Positions 26,501-32,929 of a stretch of 64,000 nt of DNA are shown piece by piece (within the stretch, counting starts at the first letter, position 1; the number at the start of each line of letters is the position of its first letter). The stretch lies in NCBI GenBank assembly GCA_963556495.2, contig CAUVZQ020000001.1:171001-235000 (forward strand), given 5' to 3'. Source of the DNA: Valencia hispanica. Taxonomy: Eukaryota > Chordata > Actinopteri > Cyprinodontiformes > Valenciidae. The notes below the pieces were generated by a model. That model was not told the origin of the DNA. It did no database searches and saw nothing but the letters and a program-made list of their open reading frames with translations. The position numbers and the translations under genes are program-made.

Positions 26501-29500
26501 AGCTTGTCTGGAAGTTTGTTCCAGATTAGAGGAGCATAGAAACTGAAAGCTGCTTCTCCATGTTTGGTTCTGACTCTAGGGATGTTGAGTCGACTGGAAT
26601 TAGAGGACCTGATTGATCTGGGGGAGGGGTTGCTATAGTAACAGTAGATCTTCAACATACTTTGGTGCTAAGCCATGTAATGATTTATAAACTAGTAAAA
26701 GTATTTAGAAGTCTGTTCTCTGAGCTACAGGGAGCCAGTGTAAGGACTTTAGAACTGGGGTGATGTTCTCTACTTTCCTGGTTCTAGTGAGGAACACGAG
26801 CAGCAGCGTTCTGGATCAGCTGCAGCTGTCTGATTGACTTTTTAGGCAGACCTGTGAAGACGCTGTTGCAGTAATTAATCCAACTAAAGATAAACGCATG
26901 GATGAGTTTTTATAGGTCCTGTTGCGACATCAGTCCTTTAATCCTAGAAATGTTCTTCAGGTGATAGAAGGCTGACCTTGTTATTGACCTTTATGTGACC
27001 CTGGAGGTTCAGGTCTGAGTCCATTACTACACCTCAATTTCAGGCCTGATCAGTAGTTTCTAGCTGGATTAACTGAAGCTGTGTGCTGACTGTTGATCGT
27101 TCCTCTTTAGGTCCAACAGTAATTACATCTGTTTTGTTTCTGTTTAGCTGGAGAAAGTTATGACAGATCCATCCATTTGGTCGATGCATTTACTTGGGGT
27201 TTGGATGGGTTCAAAGTCACCTGGTGACATCGTAATGTAGAGCTGAGCATCATCTGCATAGTTATGGTAGCTGTTATTGGTTGCTATAATCTGGGCTAGT
27301 GGGAGCATGTAGATATTAAATAAGAGGGGCCCCAGGATGGAGCCCTGGGGCACCCCACATGTGATTTCTGTTCGTTCTGATGAAAAGTTTCCTATTGAAA
27401 CAAAGAAGTCCCTGTTCTTTAGGTAAGACTCGAACCAGCCAAGTACTGTACCAGAGAGTCCGACCTAGCTCTGCAGTCATTCCAATAATATATCATGATC
27501 AACACTGAGGTCCAACAGAACCAGCACTGAGGTTCTACCACTGTCTGTATTTATGCGGATGTCATTGAAAACTTTGAGGTCCATCTCAGTGCTGTGGTTA
27601 CCACGGAAACCAGACTGAAAAACATCAAAGCAGTTGGTCATTGTCATAACTAAAAATGAAGCTTTGATTAAAGACATTTGTTCAATATCTTTGAACAAAG
27701 CAGAACTGAAGTGTGGACAAAGTACCAAAAAAAGCTGGTGCTGATTCTTCAGTGCAGTATTTCTAAGGAATAATCTGGAGGAAAAAGATGTTTGTGATTG
27801 GCTGGTGGTGTGGTCCAATTCCACTTTATTTATATAGCACGTTTAAAAACGGCATTAGAGCCGACCAAAGTGCTTCACAATAAACAACATACAGAATACA
27901 AAATAACAAACTAACATAACATATGGAAACAATGTAAAAGGCAGAGAATAAAACAGCAGAGTTAAAATGAATTAAAAGCAGCCTAGAAGAATAAAAGACT
28001 TTAGGCATTTCCTAAAGGTGGGCAGGGAATCAGACTGCCTAACCAACAGGGGCAGGAAATTCCACAGGCGAGGGCAGTAGCCGAGACGGCTCAGTCGCCT
28101 CGTTACCTATAATGGGTTACTGGGACAGTCAAAAGGACCAAATCCGCAGATCAAAGCGAGCGCAAGGGGACATAGGACGAGATCAGCTCAGTGATATAAG
28201 GTGGTGCCAGGCCATGTAGAGCTTTAAAGGTGAACAACAGGATCTTAAAATTTATCCGGTATGAAACCGGGAGCCAACAAAGGTCATTTAACACTGGAGT
28301 TATTTGATCTTGTTTGCGTGCGCCAAGGCGAGTCGGAAAAATCGAGCCTTGAAATGACAAAGGCATGTAGAATGGAGTGTAAATGGTTTCTCTTATGGAT
28401 AGGCTTCAACTTGACCAGGCGTCTCAGATGGAAAAAGCAAGATCTCACAACCTGGTTGACATGACTGTCAAATTTTACGGCCGGATCTAGGATTACCCCT
28501 AAGTTCCTTACGGAAAATTTTGGAGTACCTGTGACAATACCGGAGAAAATGAAGGGTTCTGGAAACTGACAAGACACAGAGGGAGGACAGAAAACAATCG
28601 TCTCGGTTTTAGATTCGTTAAGAAGGAGACAGTTAGCTGACAGACACCTCTTAATGTCGCAGAGACAATCTGCCAGGTGCTGTGAAGAAACTTCGGGCTC
28701 AACAGAGATGTACAACTGATGTCATCAGCATGAAGGTGGTAATTAATGTTGTGGCTCTGGAGCATGTCACCCAGCGGACGGATGTATAAGTTGAACATTA
28801 ATGGACCTAAGATTGAGCCCTGGGGGACCCCACATGTCAAACTTGCCGAAGGTGAGCAGACATCACCCAGAGCCAAATTGAAAGAGCTATTCATGAAGTA
28901 GGAGGTGAACAATTTCAAGGCAGTCCCACGCACCCCAGCCAGAAGTTCCAAACGAGACAGGAAGCTGTGATCCACTGTCAAATGCTGCAGAGAGATCTAA
29001 CAGCAGCTGGAAGACACAGCAGCCTCCATCAAGGGCAATAAAGATGTCTTTGAGGACACGTAAGAGGGCCGACTCCATGCTATATCGCAGACGGAAGCCG
29101 ACCTGGAATGGGTCAAGCAGGGAAAACTCAGTCAGATAGGAGTAGAACTGAAAGCAAACATGTTCTAATCCAAGGATTTAAGCCACGTTTCTTCCAGATG
29201 GAGTGAACAACGGCATGTTTGAAATCTTTAGGGACGTCGCCATTAGTAAGGCTAATATTAATTATGTGAAGCAAAGCAGGCGCCAGGACCAGAAATGAAT
29301 CTTTAATTAGAGATGGGGGAATTGGATCAAGAGGGGAGCCAGACAACTTCTTCCCACATACGTTTTCTTTAAGAGTACCCAGGAAGATTGGCTCAAAATG
29401 ATCAAAAGAGCTCGGTGAGGGAAGTGAAATTTAAAGGGGGGCAAAGAGAAGTCTGAGCCCTAATCCAATCTATCTTTCTGAAAAAAAAGCGTAAGAAAAC

Positions 29501-32500
29501 AGAAGGTTGGTCGGGAGATGAGGAGAAGACAGGAGAATTATTAGGAGAAAGGACCCGATTCAAAACTTTGAAAAGGGCCCGAGGGTCATGAGCCGATTTT
29601 GAAATTATGCTAGAAAAATATTTATTCCTCGCGTCTCTGACGGCTTTCTGATAAGTCACCTAGGAGTCCATCATAGAGTGGAACAACTCCGATGTCCGGT
29701 CCTTCTTCCATCTCGACCTAGTATACAGGTGTAGCCAGGGATCCGGGCAGTTTTTAGGCCGTCGACGTTTAAGGGGAGCGACAGAGTCCAGCACAGTCAA
29801 ACACGAGGAATAAAAAGAATTAAGCAAAGCATCGGTGCTGTCCGAGTCCGACAGCAGGCTGTCTAAGCCTGAGATAGAAGAGAAGTCAGTCACAACTGCC
29901 GGAGAAATTAAACGGGATCATCGAGGTGGAACAGAGGGGGAAGCTAACGGGGGGAACCTTCAAAAGAAAAATGAACAGGAAAGTGATCTGAGATATGAAC
30001 AGAATCAATCGATACATCGGAAACACAGAAGCAATGAGAAAGAACCAAGTCCAGAGTGTGAGAGCGTTCATGAGTTGGAAACTGTACTTGCTGGCACAGA
30101 CCGAACGAGTCAATAACATGAAGGAAGTCTCTGGATAAAGGGCTTCCCGGACTACAAACATGAATGTTGAAGTCCCCAATGATAAGGATCAGATCATAAT
30201 TCGTTGAAACTTTTGCCAGAATAGAAGTGATTGGGGGAGGAAGTTGTTAATTTATATGGAGCCAGTCGGGTGCCAAGTCTGAAAAATTTGATGTCGTAAA
30301 ATGTTGTTCCCTTGGATTATGAATCCGTGTGCAATGATTTCTTCATCTGTTCCCTTAGTTTGCAGAAATCATGGTTACAGTTTCAGTATGTTGGTCTCCA
30401 AGACCACAAACTGTGGTTAAGAAGAAATAACCGGCTGACGTTTGCACTCTCTTCCCTATCAAAAATTTATATTTATGACATATCTATAGCTTTTACATAC
30501 ATATATCATAATAAATATTTTATAATTTTACAATAGATTTTTGGAGATGGATTTAAATGACCTCATACCAATCCAGGATCTGTTGTTGTCTCATTTTCAG
30601 AAATAAATTTCTCCCAGATCCTCAGAGGTGACAACCAACTCTCTTTGAATTTTGTTAAACAATCATCTTTACTATAACAAGAAAAAAAAGGTATGATTTT
30701 GCTATTGACCTTTTAAGACAGGCCCAGGTAAATTGTGTCGTAATCATTATCCATAATATGCTCATTTCTATCGGTCCATTTTTAGCCTATCATCAAAATG
30801 CTCTCTTTCATGTCCAGGTTTACAGGAAGGATAAAATGTTTTGTTACATTATTAACAAAAACATATTTATTATGAACACTGTTTTTTTGTTACTGAACAA
30901 ACTTTTCAAATGTAAAATAACTCAGACGTCTTTTTAACAAGATAGAACAAATTCTATGTATATAAACAAACAGTTATCTATCAAACAAATCTGAACTTCT
31001 TCACTGCCAATTAATAATGCAAAAACTTGTTAGACTTAAACTATTACAATAATCAGTCTCACTCTATTCTCTATAAATCTATGGGTTCAGCTGGATCTTA
31101 CTGCAGACAGTGAGATTATTACCACCGTCTGCAGCTGTCACATTAAATATGTAAATGTTCCTCACAACGGTAAAATGAGTCAAACACATCATGATTGCAT
31201 GATATATAATTTTATGTTAGTAAAATGAAGTACTTACTATTGATATATGTAGCTATGTGAAAGTAATAGGTTTGTCATAAATGTACTTTTTTATGGTTAT
31301 GTTTCTCATTTTCTCTTCATTTCAGTGTTTTTTCCTGCTAGGGGGCTAACTGTTACCGTAATGTACTATGTATGTGCGAAGTTATCTTTAAGAGAGAGCA
31401 AACGTCAGCTGGTTACTCCCAAGTTTCAGTTCTGTTGACCGCAGGCTGGGTTCTCGGAGAGCGGCAGGCTGAAACCCACGAGTTCTGCAAAACACGGAAT
31501 GAATTGAGAAATTTGTGCATTGATTCATAAACCAAGGGAGCGACATTTTACGGCATCAAATAAAATTTTCAGCACAGAGCGCGTAAACGAGATGCAGGAG
31601 AGCATCCTACCTCTGTTTTCGCTCGAGATTTGGTAGCACTTGGTCACTCTACCATTACAGAACGACTCATCAAGAGTCTGGATAGTCTACAGAGTGGTGT
31701 CTGCATTTCTAGCCCACCAATGCTCGACAACCTGAGATACTAAGTCTAAACAAGGAGTTTCAGAAGATGAAGGATTTACATCAAGACCTTCACCAACATT
31801 ATTTTGACTAAATTCAGAACCATTCTTTGCTACACAGAATGAGGAGAGCTTCTTCTATTTAAAAAAAGAAAAATCTGAATTTGTCCTCTAACTTTGCTGA
31901 TGACTTTTTAATCTGTCATTCATATTTTTGTGTTTCTCTCCAGATGCTAACAATGAAATAGGAAGTAAAAGTGTTGTCTTTTAATTTAATCAGAACCCAG
32001 CCTATAGGCAGAGAGCAGGAAAAATACGTCATGTCTAAATATATTTAATGTTAAGAAATTATTTGGTTTGGAGAAACCCTAATATTTCAGGATCCTAAGA
32101 ACAACCCTGGTTTTGCCTATGTCAAATCAAAAGCTTGTGTAATCAAATAGGAGGTGTGGAGAAAATAAAACAGAGGAGGTGTTTCACCATGGTGGCAGTC
32201 ATGAAGAAGTTCCAGGGCAGCAGTGTTCCCAGACCGAGCATGAAGAAGATCATCCACACGGCCAAATACCTGCAGGAAATAAGATGGAGTGATTTGGTCC
32301 ACGGCTGTGAGAGAGAGAGCGCAGCTTGTTCTCTGAATGTTCAAAAAGATTCACAGCCTGAGTTTGGTTTGTTTTTTAGTCCAACAGAAATCAAGCAATC
32401 AATTGTCAGGTTATATAACGGACTGACAGCAGTTTTTGTATTAGTTATGGAAACATCCAGATTTTTCTTGAGTATCAAGTATTGATCACTTTATTGTTCA

Positions 32501-32579
32501 TTTTGTATCTTAAATAAGAAAAATTCAAATAAAGGTATTGTTTGAATTACTTGTCTTTGGGTGAGCTGGTAGCCATCAT
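2487..32579 (-). CDS. slc29a1-like: Equilibrative nucleoside transporter, ENT1-like; 12 coding exons, about 30 kb
   Basis: This gene encodes a multi-pass plasma-membrane carrier for facilitated diffusion of nucleosides (SLC29 family). Coding exons, 5' to 3' on the minus strand: 32579-32551, 32269-32188, 11377-11205, 7048-6909, 6305-6171, 5978-5881, 5476-5395, 5317-5250, 3334-3226, 3130-3045, 2961-2762, 2598-2487. All junctions are AG/GT and every phase agrees; the sum is 1314 nt, or 437 residues plus stop (human ENT1 is 456). ENT landmarks are present: GTLLPWNFF in TM1, [14 protein letters not shown] in TM2, [12 protein letters not shown] in TM4, [10 protein letters not shown] in TM5, DWTGRSL (the conserved Asp and Arg of TM8) and [11 protein letters not shown] in TM10. 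The TM4-5 block and the NNVMTLC block favour ENT1 over ENT2. A NQS glycosylation sequon lies in the first extracellular loop (exon 3). Intron 2 (20.8 kb) is full of transposons. The ORF is intact, so the gene is probably functional. Confidence 0.93.
2762..2961 (-). CDS. slc29a1-like: ENT1-like coding exon 11 (TM9-TM10)
   Basis: Residues 335-401. It starts PGKDS and includes [12 protein letters not shown] (TM9) and [17 protein letters not shown] (TM10). Acceptor tgtctacag, donor gtaaga. Confidence 0.95.
3045..3130 (-). CDS. slc29a1-like: ENT1-like coding exon 10 (TM8)
   Basis: Residues 306-334. [19 protein letters not shown] is followed by RSLTAV. The Asp and Arg of DWTGRSL correspond to conserved TM8 residues needed for transport in ENTs. 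Donor gtgagt. Confidence 0.94.
3226..3334 (-). CDS. slc29a1-like: ENT1-like coding exon 9 (TM7)
   Basis: Residues 270-306. [20 protein letters not shown] is the conserved TM7 segment, followed by [16 protein letters not shown]. Acceptor gaatctcag, donor gttagt. Confidence 0.93.
3517..3536. repeat. (AT)n microsatellite
   Basis: A short run of alternating AT within intron 9 of the transporter gene. Confidence 0.9.
3541..3990 (-). repeat. Probable antisense LINE 3' fragment
   Basis: The phrase pattern matches the antisense RT-terminal region of LINEs elsewhere in the window (compare 26690-26880): a gaccagtgaagctgctgaag-type block, then wording equivalent to ggggtgatgttctc and a gagctgcagagttctgg block. 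There is no open frame. The rest of this intron (3991-5249) shows nothing recognisable apart from short A/T runs. Confidence 0.4.
5250..5317 (-). CDS. slc29a1-like: ENT1-like coding exon 8 (cytoplasmic loop)
   Basis: Residues 247-269, Lys- and Asp-rich, ending SMMGIFKK directly before TM7. The acceptor is gtccttcag and the donor gtcaga is non-consensus. The exon is supported mainly by perfect phase and by joining to IWVLALSVC. Confidence 0.82.
5395..5476 (-). CDS. slc29a1-like: ENT1-like coding exon 7 (cytoplasmic loop)
   Basis: Residues 220-247, hydrophilic, [12 protein letters not shown]. This is the start of the intracellular loop between TM6 and TM7, the most variable part of the family. 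Acceptor tcatttcag, donor gtatgg. Confidence 0.85.
5881..5978 (-). CDS. slc29a1-like: ENT1-like coding exon 6 (TM6)
   Basis: Residues 187-219. [13 protein letters not shown] leads into TM6 and ends LLPKL before the large cytoplasmic loop. Acceptor ctgttgcag, donor gtaaat. Confidence 0.93.
6171..6305 (-). CDS. slc29a1-like: ENT1-like coding exon 5 (TM4-TM5)
   Basis: Residues 142-187. It carries the conserved TM4 [12 protein letters not shown] and TM5 [14 protein letters not shown] segments. The donor is gtctgt, a weak but valid GT site; the phase matches exon 6 exactly (split Ser). Confidence 0.94.
6909..7048 (-). CDS. slc29a1-like: ENT1-like coding exon 4 (TM3)
   Basis: Residues 95-142. [12 protein letters not shown] is followed by the hydrophobic TM3 and the start of TM4. 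Acceptor ctctctcag, donor gtgagc. The phase matches both neighbours. Confidence 0.94.
7600..8215 (-). pseudogene. Ty3/gypsy pol remnant (RNase H to integrase)
   Basis: Read on the minus strand, the region gives an RNase H scrap ([20 protein letters not shown]), then a broken linker, then [14 protein letters not shown] with a CPVL zinc-finger relic. Next comes [18 protein letters not shown], the start of the integrase catalytic core with its first Asp. Stops and internal deletions are present, so it is an inactive fossil inside intron 3. It is diverged from the intact gypsy copy at 18109-23211. Confidence 0.75.
8518..8535. repeat. (TTAAA)n short tandem repeat
   Basis: Three to four copies of an AAATT unit. 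The flanking 8216-8517 is intronic and unremarkable. Confidence 0.7.
8536..10480. other. Intron 3 stretch, unidentified, possibly an old retroelement leader
   Basis: No coding region is recognisable. It contains a TATATAA box (about 8642), a GC-richer block to about 9180, a GTAATAAACTC polyadenylation-like block near 10146, and TGGTGCCCTAAACGTGG at 10330-10346, which resembles a retroviral tRNA-Lys-type primer binding site. These parts do not assemble into a clear LTR. Confidence 0.3.
10490..10960 (-). mobile_element. LINE fragment, antisense, same family as 1457-2435
   Basis: The minus strand corresponds segment by segment to the plus-strand LINE at 2000-2300: the KKGQSR block, the [10 protein letters not shown] block, the RARDLK block and the NNLIKK block. 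It is 5' truncated and disrupted by indels. Confidence 0.7.
11205..11377 (-). CDS. slc29a1-like: ENT1-like coding exon 3 (extracellular loop 1 and TM2)
   Basis: Residues 38-95. It starts YFKNRLKD, has the NQS sequon in the loop, then [15 protein letters not shown] of TM2. Acceptor ttcttgcag, donor gtgagt. It is separated from exon 2 by the 20.8-kb transposon-filled intron. Confidence 0.93.
12030..12270. repeat. Dispersed fish repeat (CACCCA/TTCATACACTGG type)
   Basis: Contains the blocks AAGCACTTTACTC, TTCATACACTGGTACGCAG and GCACATTGACATGTGGCAGG. This arrangement is common in fish intergenic DNA. I recognise the pattern but not a named family. Confidence 0.5.
12287..13560 (-). mobile_element. 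LINE copy, antisense, reverse transcriptase largely readable
   Basis: Minus-strand frames 13524-13225 and 13194-12499 encode RT. Palm motif A is [10 protein letters not shown], motif B is [13 protein letters not shown] and the catalytic motif is [11 protein letters not shown] (13175 region). The thumb is [11 protein letters not shown] and the C-terminal region is [15 protein letters not shown] stop and frame break at 13195-13224 separates motifs B and C. The 3' UTR with ATAAA-rich sequence runs down to about 12287. No endonuclease region is present, so it is a 5'-truncated dead copy. Confidence 0.85.
14220..14345 (-). repeat. LINE 3' tail, antisense
   Basis: TTCAGTTTATTTATACAGCG and GATCTCAAAGCACTTTACA are the reverse complement of the tail seen at the end of the L2-type LINE at about 24300-24370. 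The stretch 13561-14219 holds no recognisable feature. Confidence 0.6.
14658..15483 (+). pseudogene. LINE ORF1: coiled coil plus SGNH hydrolase, disrupted
   Basis: The likely start is ATG at 14658 (MFSYFLPP). A one-base shift near 14680 then leads into [10 protein letters not shown] and the coiled coil [16 protein letters not shown]. The SGNH/GDSL-like hydrolase follows: [10 protein letters not shown] carries the nucleophile Ser, HAGGNDTR is block III, and DGIHPT holds the Asp-His of block V. An in-frame TGA at 15365-15367 (after YIDNW) separates block V from the rest, and the frame then runs to TAA at 15481. SGNH ORF1s are known from CR1/L2-type LINEs and probably act in RNP or membrane interactions. 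This copy cannot make the full protein without readthrough. Confidence 0.8.
15575..16807 (+). pseudogene. LINE ORF2, N-terminal part: AP-like endonuclease
   Basis: APE-type endonuclease motifs occur in order: LLNIRSL (Asn), LTETWL (catalytic Glu), [17 protein letters not shown] (catalytic Asp, Asn) and [11 protein letters not shown]. The last is normally SDH, so the catalytic His is Gln here (about 16300). This domain nicks the target for target-primed reverse transcription. The frame ends at TAG 16805-16807 because of a shift near 16795, just before the RT part. Likely inactive. Confidence 0.85.
16794..18111 (+). pseudogene. LINE ORF2, reverse transcriptase part
   Basis: Continues ORF2 after the frameshift: [16 protein letters not shown], then RT motifs [45 protein letters not shown] (motif A), [13 protein letters not shown] (motif B) and YADDTQLY (motif C, catalytic), then LLNSDKTEV (thumb) and [10 protein letters not shown]. 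The coding sequence is cut at 18108 by the gypsy element. The natural continuation is at 23212. Confidence 0.88.
18104..18108 (+). repeat. Target-site duplication CTCAA (left)
   Basis: CTCAA directly precedes the 5' LTR and recurs at 23212-23216 directly after the 3' LTR. A 5-bp duplication is typical of Ty3/gypsy integrase. Confidence 0.95.
18109..18482 (+). repeat. 5' LTR of gypsy element
   Basis: 374 bp from TGTCATGG to CCATGACA. TATTTAA at 18241-18247 is the probable TATA box, and G18272, about 31 bp downstream, is the inferred transcript start. AATAAA lies at about 18393. The LTR ends in CCACCATGACA, so the gag start codon (18477) lies inside the LTR. Confidence 0.95.
18272..18282 (+). 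promoter_or_regulatory. Self-primer sequence at inferred transcript 5' end
   Basis: GCCAGACGGTT here is the exact reverse complement of 18484-18494. It begins about 31 nt after the TATA box start, where the RNA should begin. This is the geometry of Tf1/sushi-type self-priming, in which the first 11 nt of the transcript prime minus-strand synthesis instead of a tRNA. Confidence 0.8.
18477..19487 (+). CDS. gag: Gypsy gag polyprotein
   Basis: 336 residues starting [12 protein letters not shown] in a good Kozak context (CCACCATGA). The N-terminal part is Ala/Pro-rich with a heptad-like [19 protein letters not shown]. The capsid-type retrotransposon gag domain follows around residues 90-260 ([46 protein letters not shown]). 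A CCHC zinc knuckle, [14 protein letters not shown], is at about residues 317-330. It forms the virus-like particle and binds RNA. The start lies in the LTR. It ends at TAG 19485-19487, and pol follows in the -1 frame. Confidence 0.93.
   Translation: MTEPSGQGDPAGSDALRQALAAQGALVGQHAQSLHQIMDSLQNLGSTVSVLRQHLDTVAGQVSASVTAPPPAAAAAVVPAPVPREPQIPTPERYDGELGSCGRFLLQCSLVFSLQPTTYTTDQASVAYVVSLLTGRAAHWATAVWDHNPTLRSSYDLFTTEMKRAFDRPVRGREAASQLLSLRQNSRSVADFSIEFLTLAAESGWEETALQDVFLRSLDDSIRDELALRDECGSLQVLMQLATRLDNRLRERRRERGARSAPPFPRRPALLPATPMGSAPVPLASAPSSASIEEPMQLGRTRLTPAERERRFQQRLCIYCGQPGHFLPNCPMRPKD
18484..18494 (+). promoter_or_regulatory. Primer binding site (self-priming type)
   Basis: AACCGTCTGGC starts two bases after the 5' LTR, in PBS position, and pairs over exactly 11 nt with 18272-18282. 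There is no TGG-type tRNA site directly after the LTR. The site lies within the first gag codons. Confidence 0.8.
19514..22825 (+). CDS. pol: Gypsy pol polyprotein: protease, RT, RNase H, integrase, chromodomain
   Basis: 1103 residues from the first ATG. The frame is -1 relative to gag and is open upstream across the end of gag, so expression is probably by -1 frameshifting. Domains: aspartic protease (VDSGADES, about 34); RT ([22 protein letters not shown], catalytic YLDD at about 350); RNase H ([14 protein letters not shown], about 497); integrase HHCC finger ([11 protein letters not shown] to CSLC, about 685-722); DDE core ([30 protein letters not shown]); GPY/F-type module ([11 protein letters not shown]); C-terminal chromodomain ([13 protein letters not shown] to [12 protein letters not shown]). 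All catalytic residues are present and there are no stops. The chromodomain probably targets integration through modified histones. Confidence 0.95.
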   Translation: MGHVSNSPISTHHTQLISHLLVGQATIPFFPLVDSGADESFIDEYIVNQHSIPVVPLSDTRTIYAVNGSVLAQVTHQTQPVTMLTSGNHREEIQLFVIRSPHSPLILGLPWLKTHNPHLDWSKGTVNCWSTFCHVHCLKSALSPQSVQLSKAPHPPDLSSVPEIYHGLATVFSKQRALSLPPHRPYDCQIDLLSGAQLPSSRLYNLSRPEREVMEKYIKDSLTAGLIRPSSSPVGAGFFFVGKKDGTLRPCIDYRGLNDITVKNKYPLPLLDSAFHFLHQATVFTKLDLRNAYHLVRIKEGDEWKTAFNTPLGHFEYLVMPFGLTNAPAVFQSLVNDILRDMLNRFIFVYLDDILIFSQTLEEHQTHVRLVLQRLLENGLFVKAEKCNFHAQSVSFLGFIIQKGEMVPDPAKIRAVVEWPVPESRKQLQRFLGFANFYRRFIRDYSKVAAPLTQLTSTLQRFKWTPELDKVFTRLKTLFTTAPILSHPDPTKQYIVEVDASDSGVGAVLSQRSGLDDQLHPCAFFSRRLSPAERNYDVGNRELLAVVLALGEWRHWLEGAEHPFIVWTDHKNLSYLRSAKRLNPRQARWALFLDRFNFTLTYRPGSRNVKPDALSRQSEDESTSSPPETILHPSCFLGAALWDVEQEVQDALQVHPSPDNVPNGCLFVPTHLRSRVLQWVHSSKIACHPGTHRTLELLRQRFWWPSVSTDTREFVAACSLCARGKASHQPPAGPLHPLPVPHRPWSHIAVDFVTGLPPSQGNTVILTIVDRFSKGVHYIPLPKLPSAFETAELLVNQVFRLHGIPADIVSDRGPQFSSQVWRAFCRALGASASLSSGYHPQSNGQTERANQNLETALRCVCARHPASWSQHLPWIEYAHNSFSSSATGMSPFMCMFGFQPPLFPAQEVEVAVPSIQEHVRRCRLVWSQARDALLRTTTRNQRLADRHRAPTPEYRPGQRVWLSSKDLPLQVDSRKLAPRYIGPFEVDKIINPSAVRLKLPRSLKIHPTFHVSLLKPVSSCALSPPAIPPPPPRVVDGHPAFTVDRILDVRRRGRGLQFLVDWEGYGPEERSWISRRLVLDPGLLQSFYRDHPGALGAPPGGGS
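22822..22837 (+). other. Polypurine tract of gypsy element
   Basis: AAGGGGGGGGG ends three bases before the 3' LTR and overlaps the pol stop. It is the primer for plus-strand DNA synthesis. Confidence 0.85.
22838..23211 (+). repeat. 3' LTR of gypsy element
   Basis: 374 bp, same length as the 5' LTR and identical to it as far as I can read, including the eight-T run near the end. It is followed by CTCAA (23212-23216). Confidence 0.95.
23212..24372 (+). mobile_element. L2/CR1-type LINE, 3' part
   Basis: Continuation of the LINE split at 18108. RT C-terminal [22 protein letters not shown] and [17 protein letters not shown] are followed by a frameshift near 23430, then [15 protein letters not shown], and the ORF2 end at TAG 23665-23667. 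The 3' UTR includes GTTGGAGGTTTCTTCCTG and CTTGAGATGACATCTGTTGT and ends with ATTGAATTGAATT tail repeats. The same 3' UTR appears antisense at 46400-46685. Confidence 0.88.
24420..24512 (+). repeat. Short tandem repeat, three approximate 31-32 bp units
   Basis: ATTTAGAAACAGGAAGTGAT, ATTTAGAAAGAGGAAGTGAT and ATTTAGAAACGGGAAGGGAT recur in series with intervening TTTAACTCCAG-type spacers. Confidence 0.7.
24597..24650. repeat. Perfect 18-bp inverted repeat (hairpin)
   Basis: GAGCTTCGTGTGTTTTAC (24597-24614) and its exact reverse complement (24633-24650) flank an 18-nt spacer. No gene is adjacent on either side. Confidence 0.9.
24804..25701. mobile_element. Non-autonomous hAT-like DNA transposon (898 bp)
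   Basis: Terminal inverted repeats CAGTGGCGGCTGG are identical over 13 bp at both ends. They are flanked by an 8-bp near-duplication, GCGCTATG on the left and GTGCTACG on the right (two CpG-type transitions). The CAGTGG start and the 8-bp duplication fit hAT elements. No transposase is present. A large internal palindrome lies at 24887-25090. Confidence 0.75.
24887..25090. repeat. Large imperfect palindrome inside the hAT-like element
   Basis: Arms of about 90 nt (24887-24980 and 25001-25090) are reverse complements with a few mismatches and a small gap, around a 20-nt loop. The inner arm ends are GTGTCTGACC and GGTCAGACAC. Confidence 0.85.
25850..26245. repeat. Unclassified repeat-like block
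   Basis: Contains GGGGCGTGGCCAAATGGC, CAGCGCCCCCT, GGAAGTCGGCCATTTTG and a second GGGGCGGGGCC. The wording resembles moderately repetitive fish DNA, but I cannot name a family or define its ends. The 25702-25849 stretch is plain AT-rich sequence. Confidence 0.3.
26255..27815 (-). mobile_element. Antisense LINE copy, degenerate
   Basis: The minus strand reads from a 5'-truncated RT (frames 27824-27477, then 27353-27144). It shows [47 protein letters not shown] and YADDAQLYI (catalytic YADD). A LINE-type 3' tail, including GGTGCTTTACAAG on the plus strand, runs to 26255. Multiple frameshifts. Confidence 0.82.
27816..30260 (-). mobile_element. Antisense LINE copy, degenerate but long
   Basis: Minus-strand fragments in order from 30180 down: endonuclease/RT linker pieces (29893-29660, [15 protein letters not shown]), RT palm-finger pieces (29346 [12 protein letters not shown], 28981 [17 protein letters not shown]) and HADDISC in place of YADD. 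Then come [13 protein letters not shown] (thumb), VRNLGVILD and [19 protein letters not shown]. The 3' tail lies at 27816-27910. Many frame breaks make it inactive. Confidence 0.82.
30261..32187. other. Intron 2 remainder, no gene recognised
   Basis: Mostly AT-rich. A GC-richer stretch near 31370-31740 has no supportable reading frame or repeat signature. No tRNA or other RNA gene was seen. Confidence 0.5.
32188..32269 (-). CDS. slc29a1-like: ENT1-like coding exon 2 (TM1)
   Basis: Residues 11-37 form TM1, with the family signature [14 protein letters not shown]. It is flanked by a ctgcag acceptor and a gtgaaa donor and ends in phase 0. Confidence 0.93.
32551..32579 (-). CDS. slc29a1-like: ENT1-like exon with start codon (exon 1 of CDS)
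   Basis: It encodes MMATSSPKD plus two bases of Lys10, then a gtaatt donor. Human ENT1 also has a short polar N-terminus of about ten residues before TM1, which supports this start. A pyrimidine-rich gttttctcag lies immediately upstream of the ATGATG, so this may be the 3' part of an exon whose 5' UTR continues in an upstream non-coding exon. Confidence 0.82.
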
Positions 32580-32629
32580 CACTGAGAAAACAACTAGCTG
32601 CAAAACTTATCAACTGGACTGGAGGGAAT

Positions 32630-32835
32630 GAGGAGGATCAGGAGGAGGATCAGTAGGTCAACCAGAGGAGGATCAGTAGGTCAACCAGAGGAGGATCAGT
32701 AGGTCAACCAGAGGAGGATCAGTAGGTCAACCAGAGGAGGATCAGGTCGTCAACCAGAGGAGGATCAGTAGGTCAACCAGAGGAGGATCAGTAGGTCAAC
32801 CAGAGGAGGATCAGGAGGAGGATCAGTAAACCTGG
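32630..32835 (+). repeat. 23-bp minisatellite upstream of the transporter start
   Basis: About seven copies of a 23-bp unit built from GAGGAGGATCAGTAGGTCAA plus CCA, with shortened GGAGGATCA variants at the edges. It lies only about 50 bp upstream of the ENT start codon on that gene's strand, in its 5' flank or 5' UTR. Confidence 0.92.
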
Positions 32836-32929
32836 AGAAGGATTAGTAGGACAACCAGAGGAGGGTCCATATAAATGAGACAAATTAAAAAATCTTATTT
32901 TCCTGTTTAGTATATTTCATTTGAATCAA

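Noticed and set aside
31370..31745. Possible alternative first exon or coding block in intron 2
   Set aside because: One frame is open for about 50 codons but lacks similarity to anything I know, and no matching splice sites were evident.
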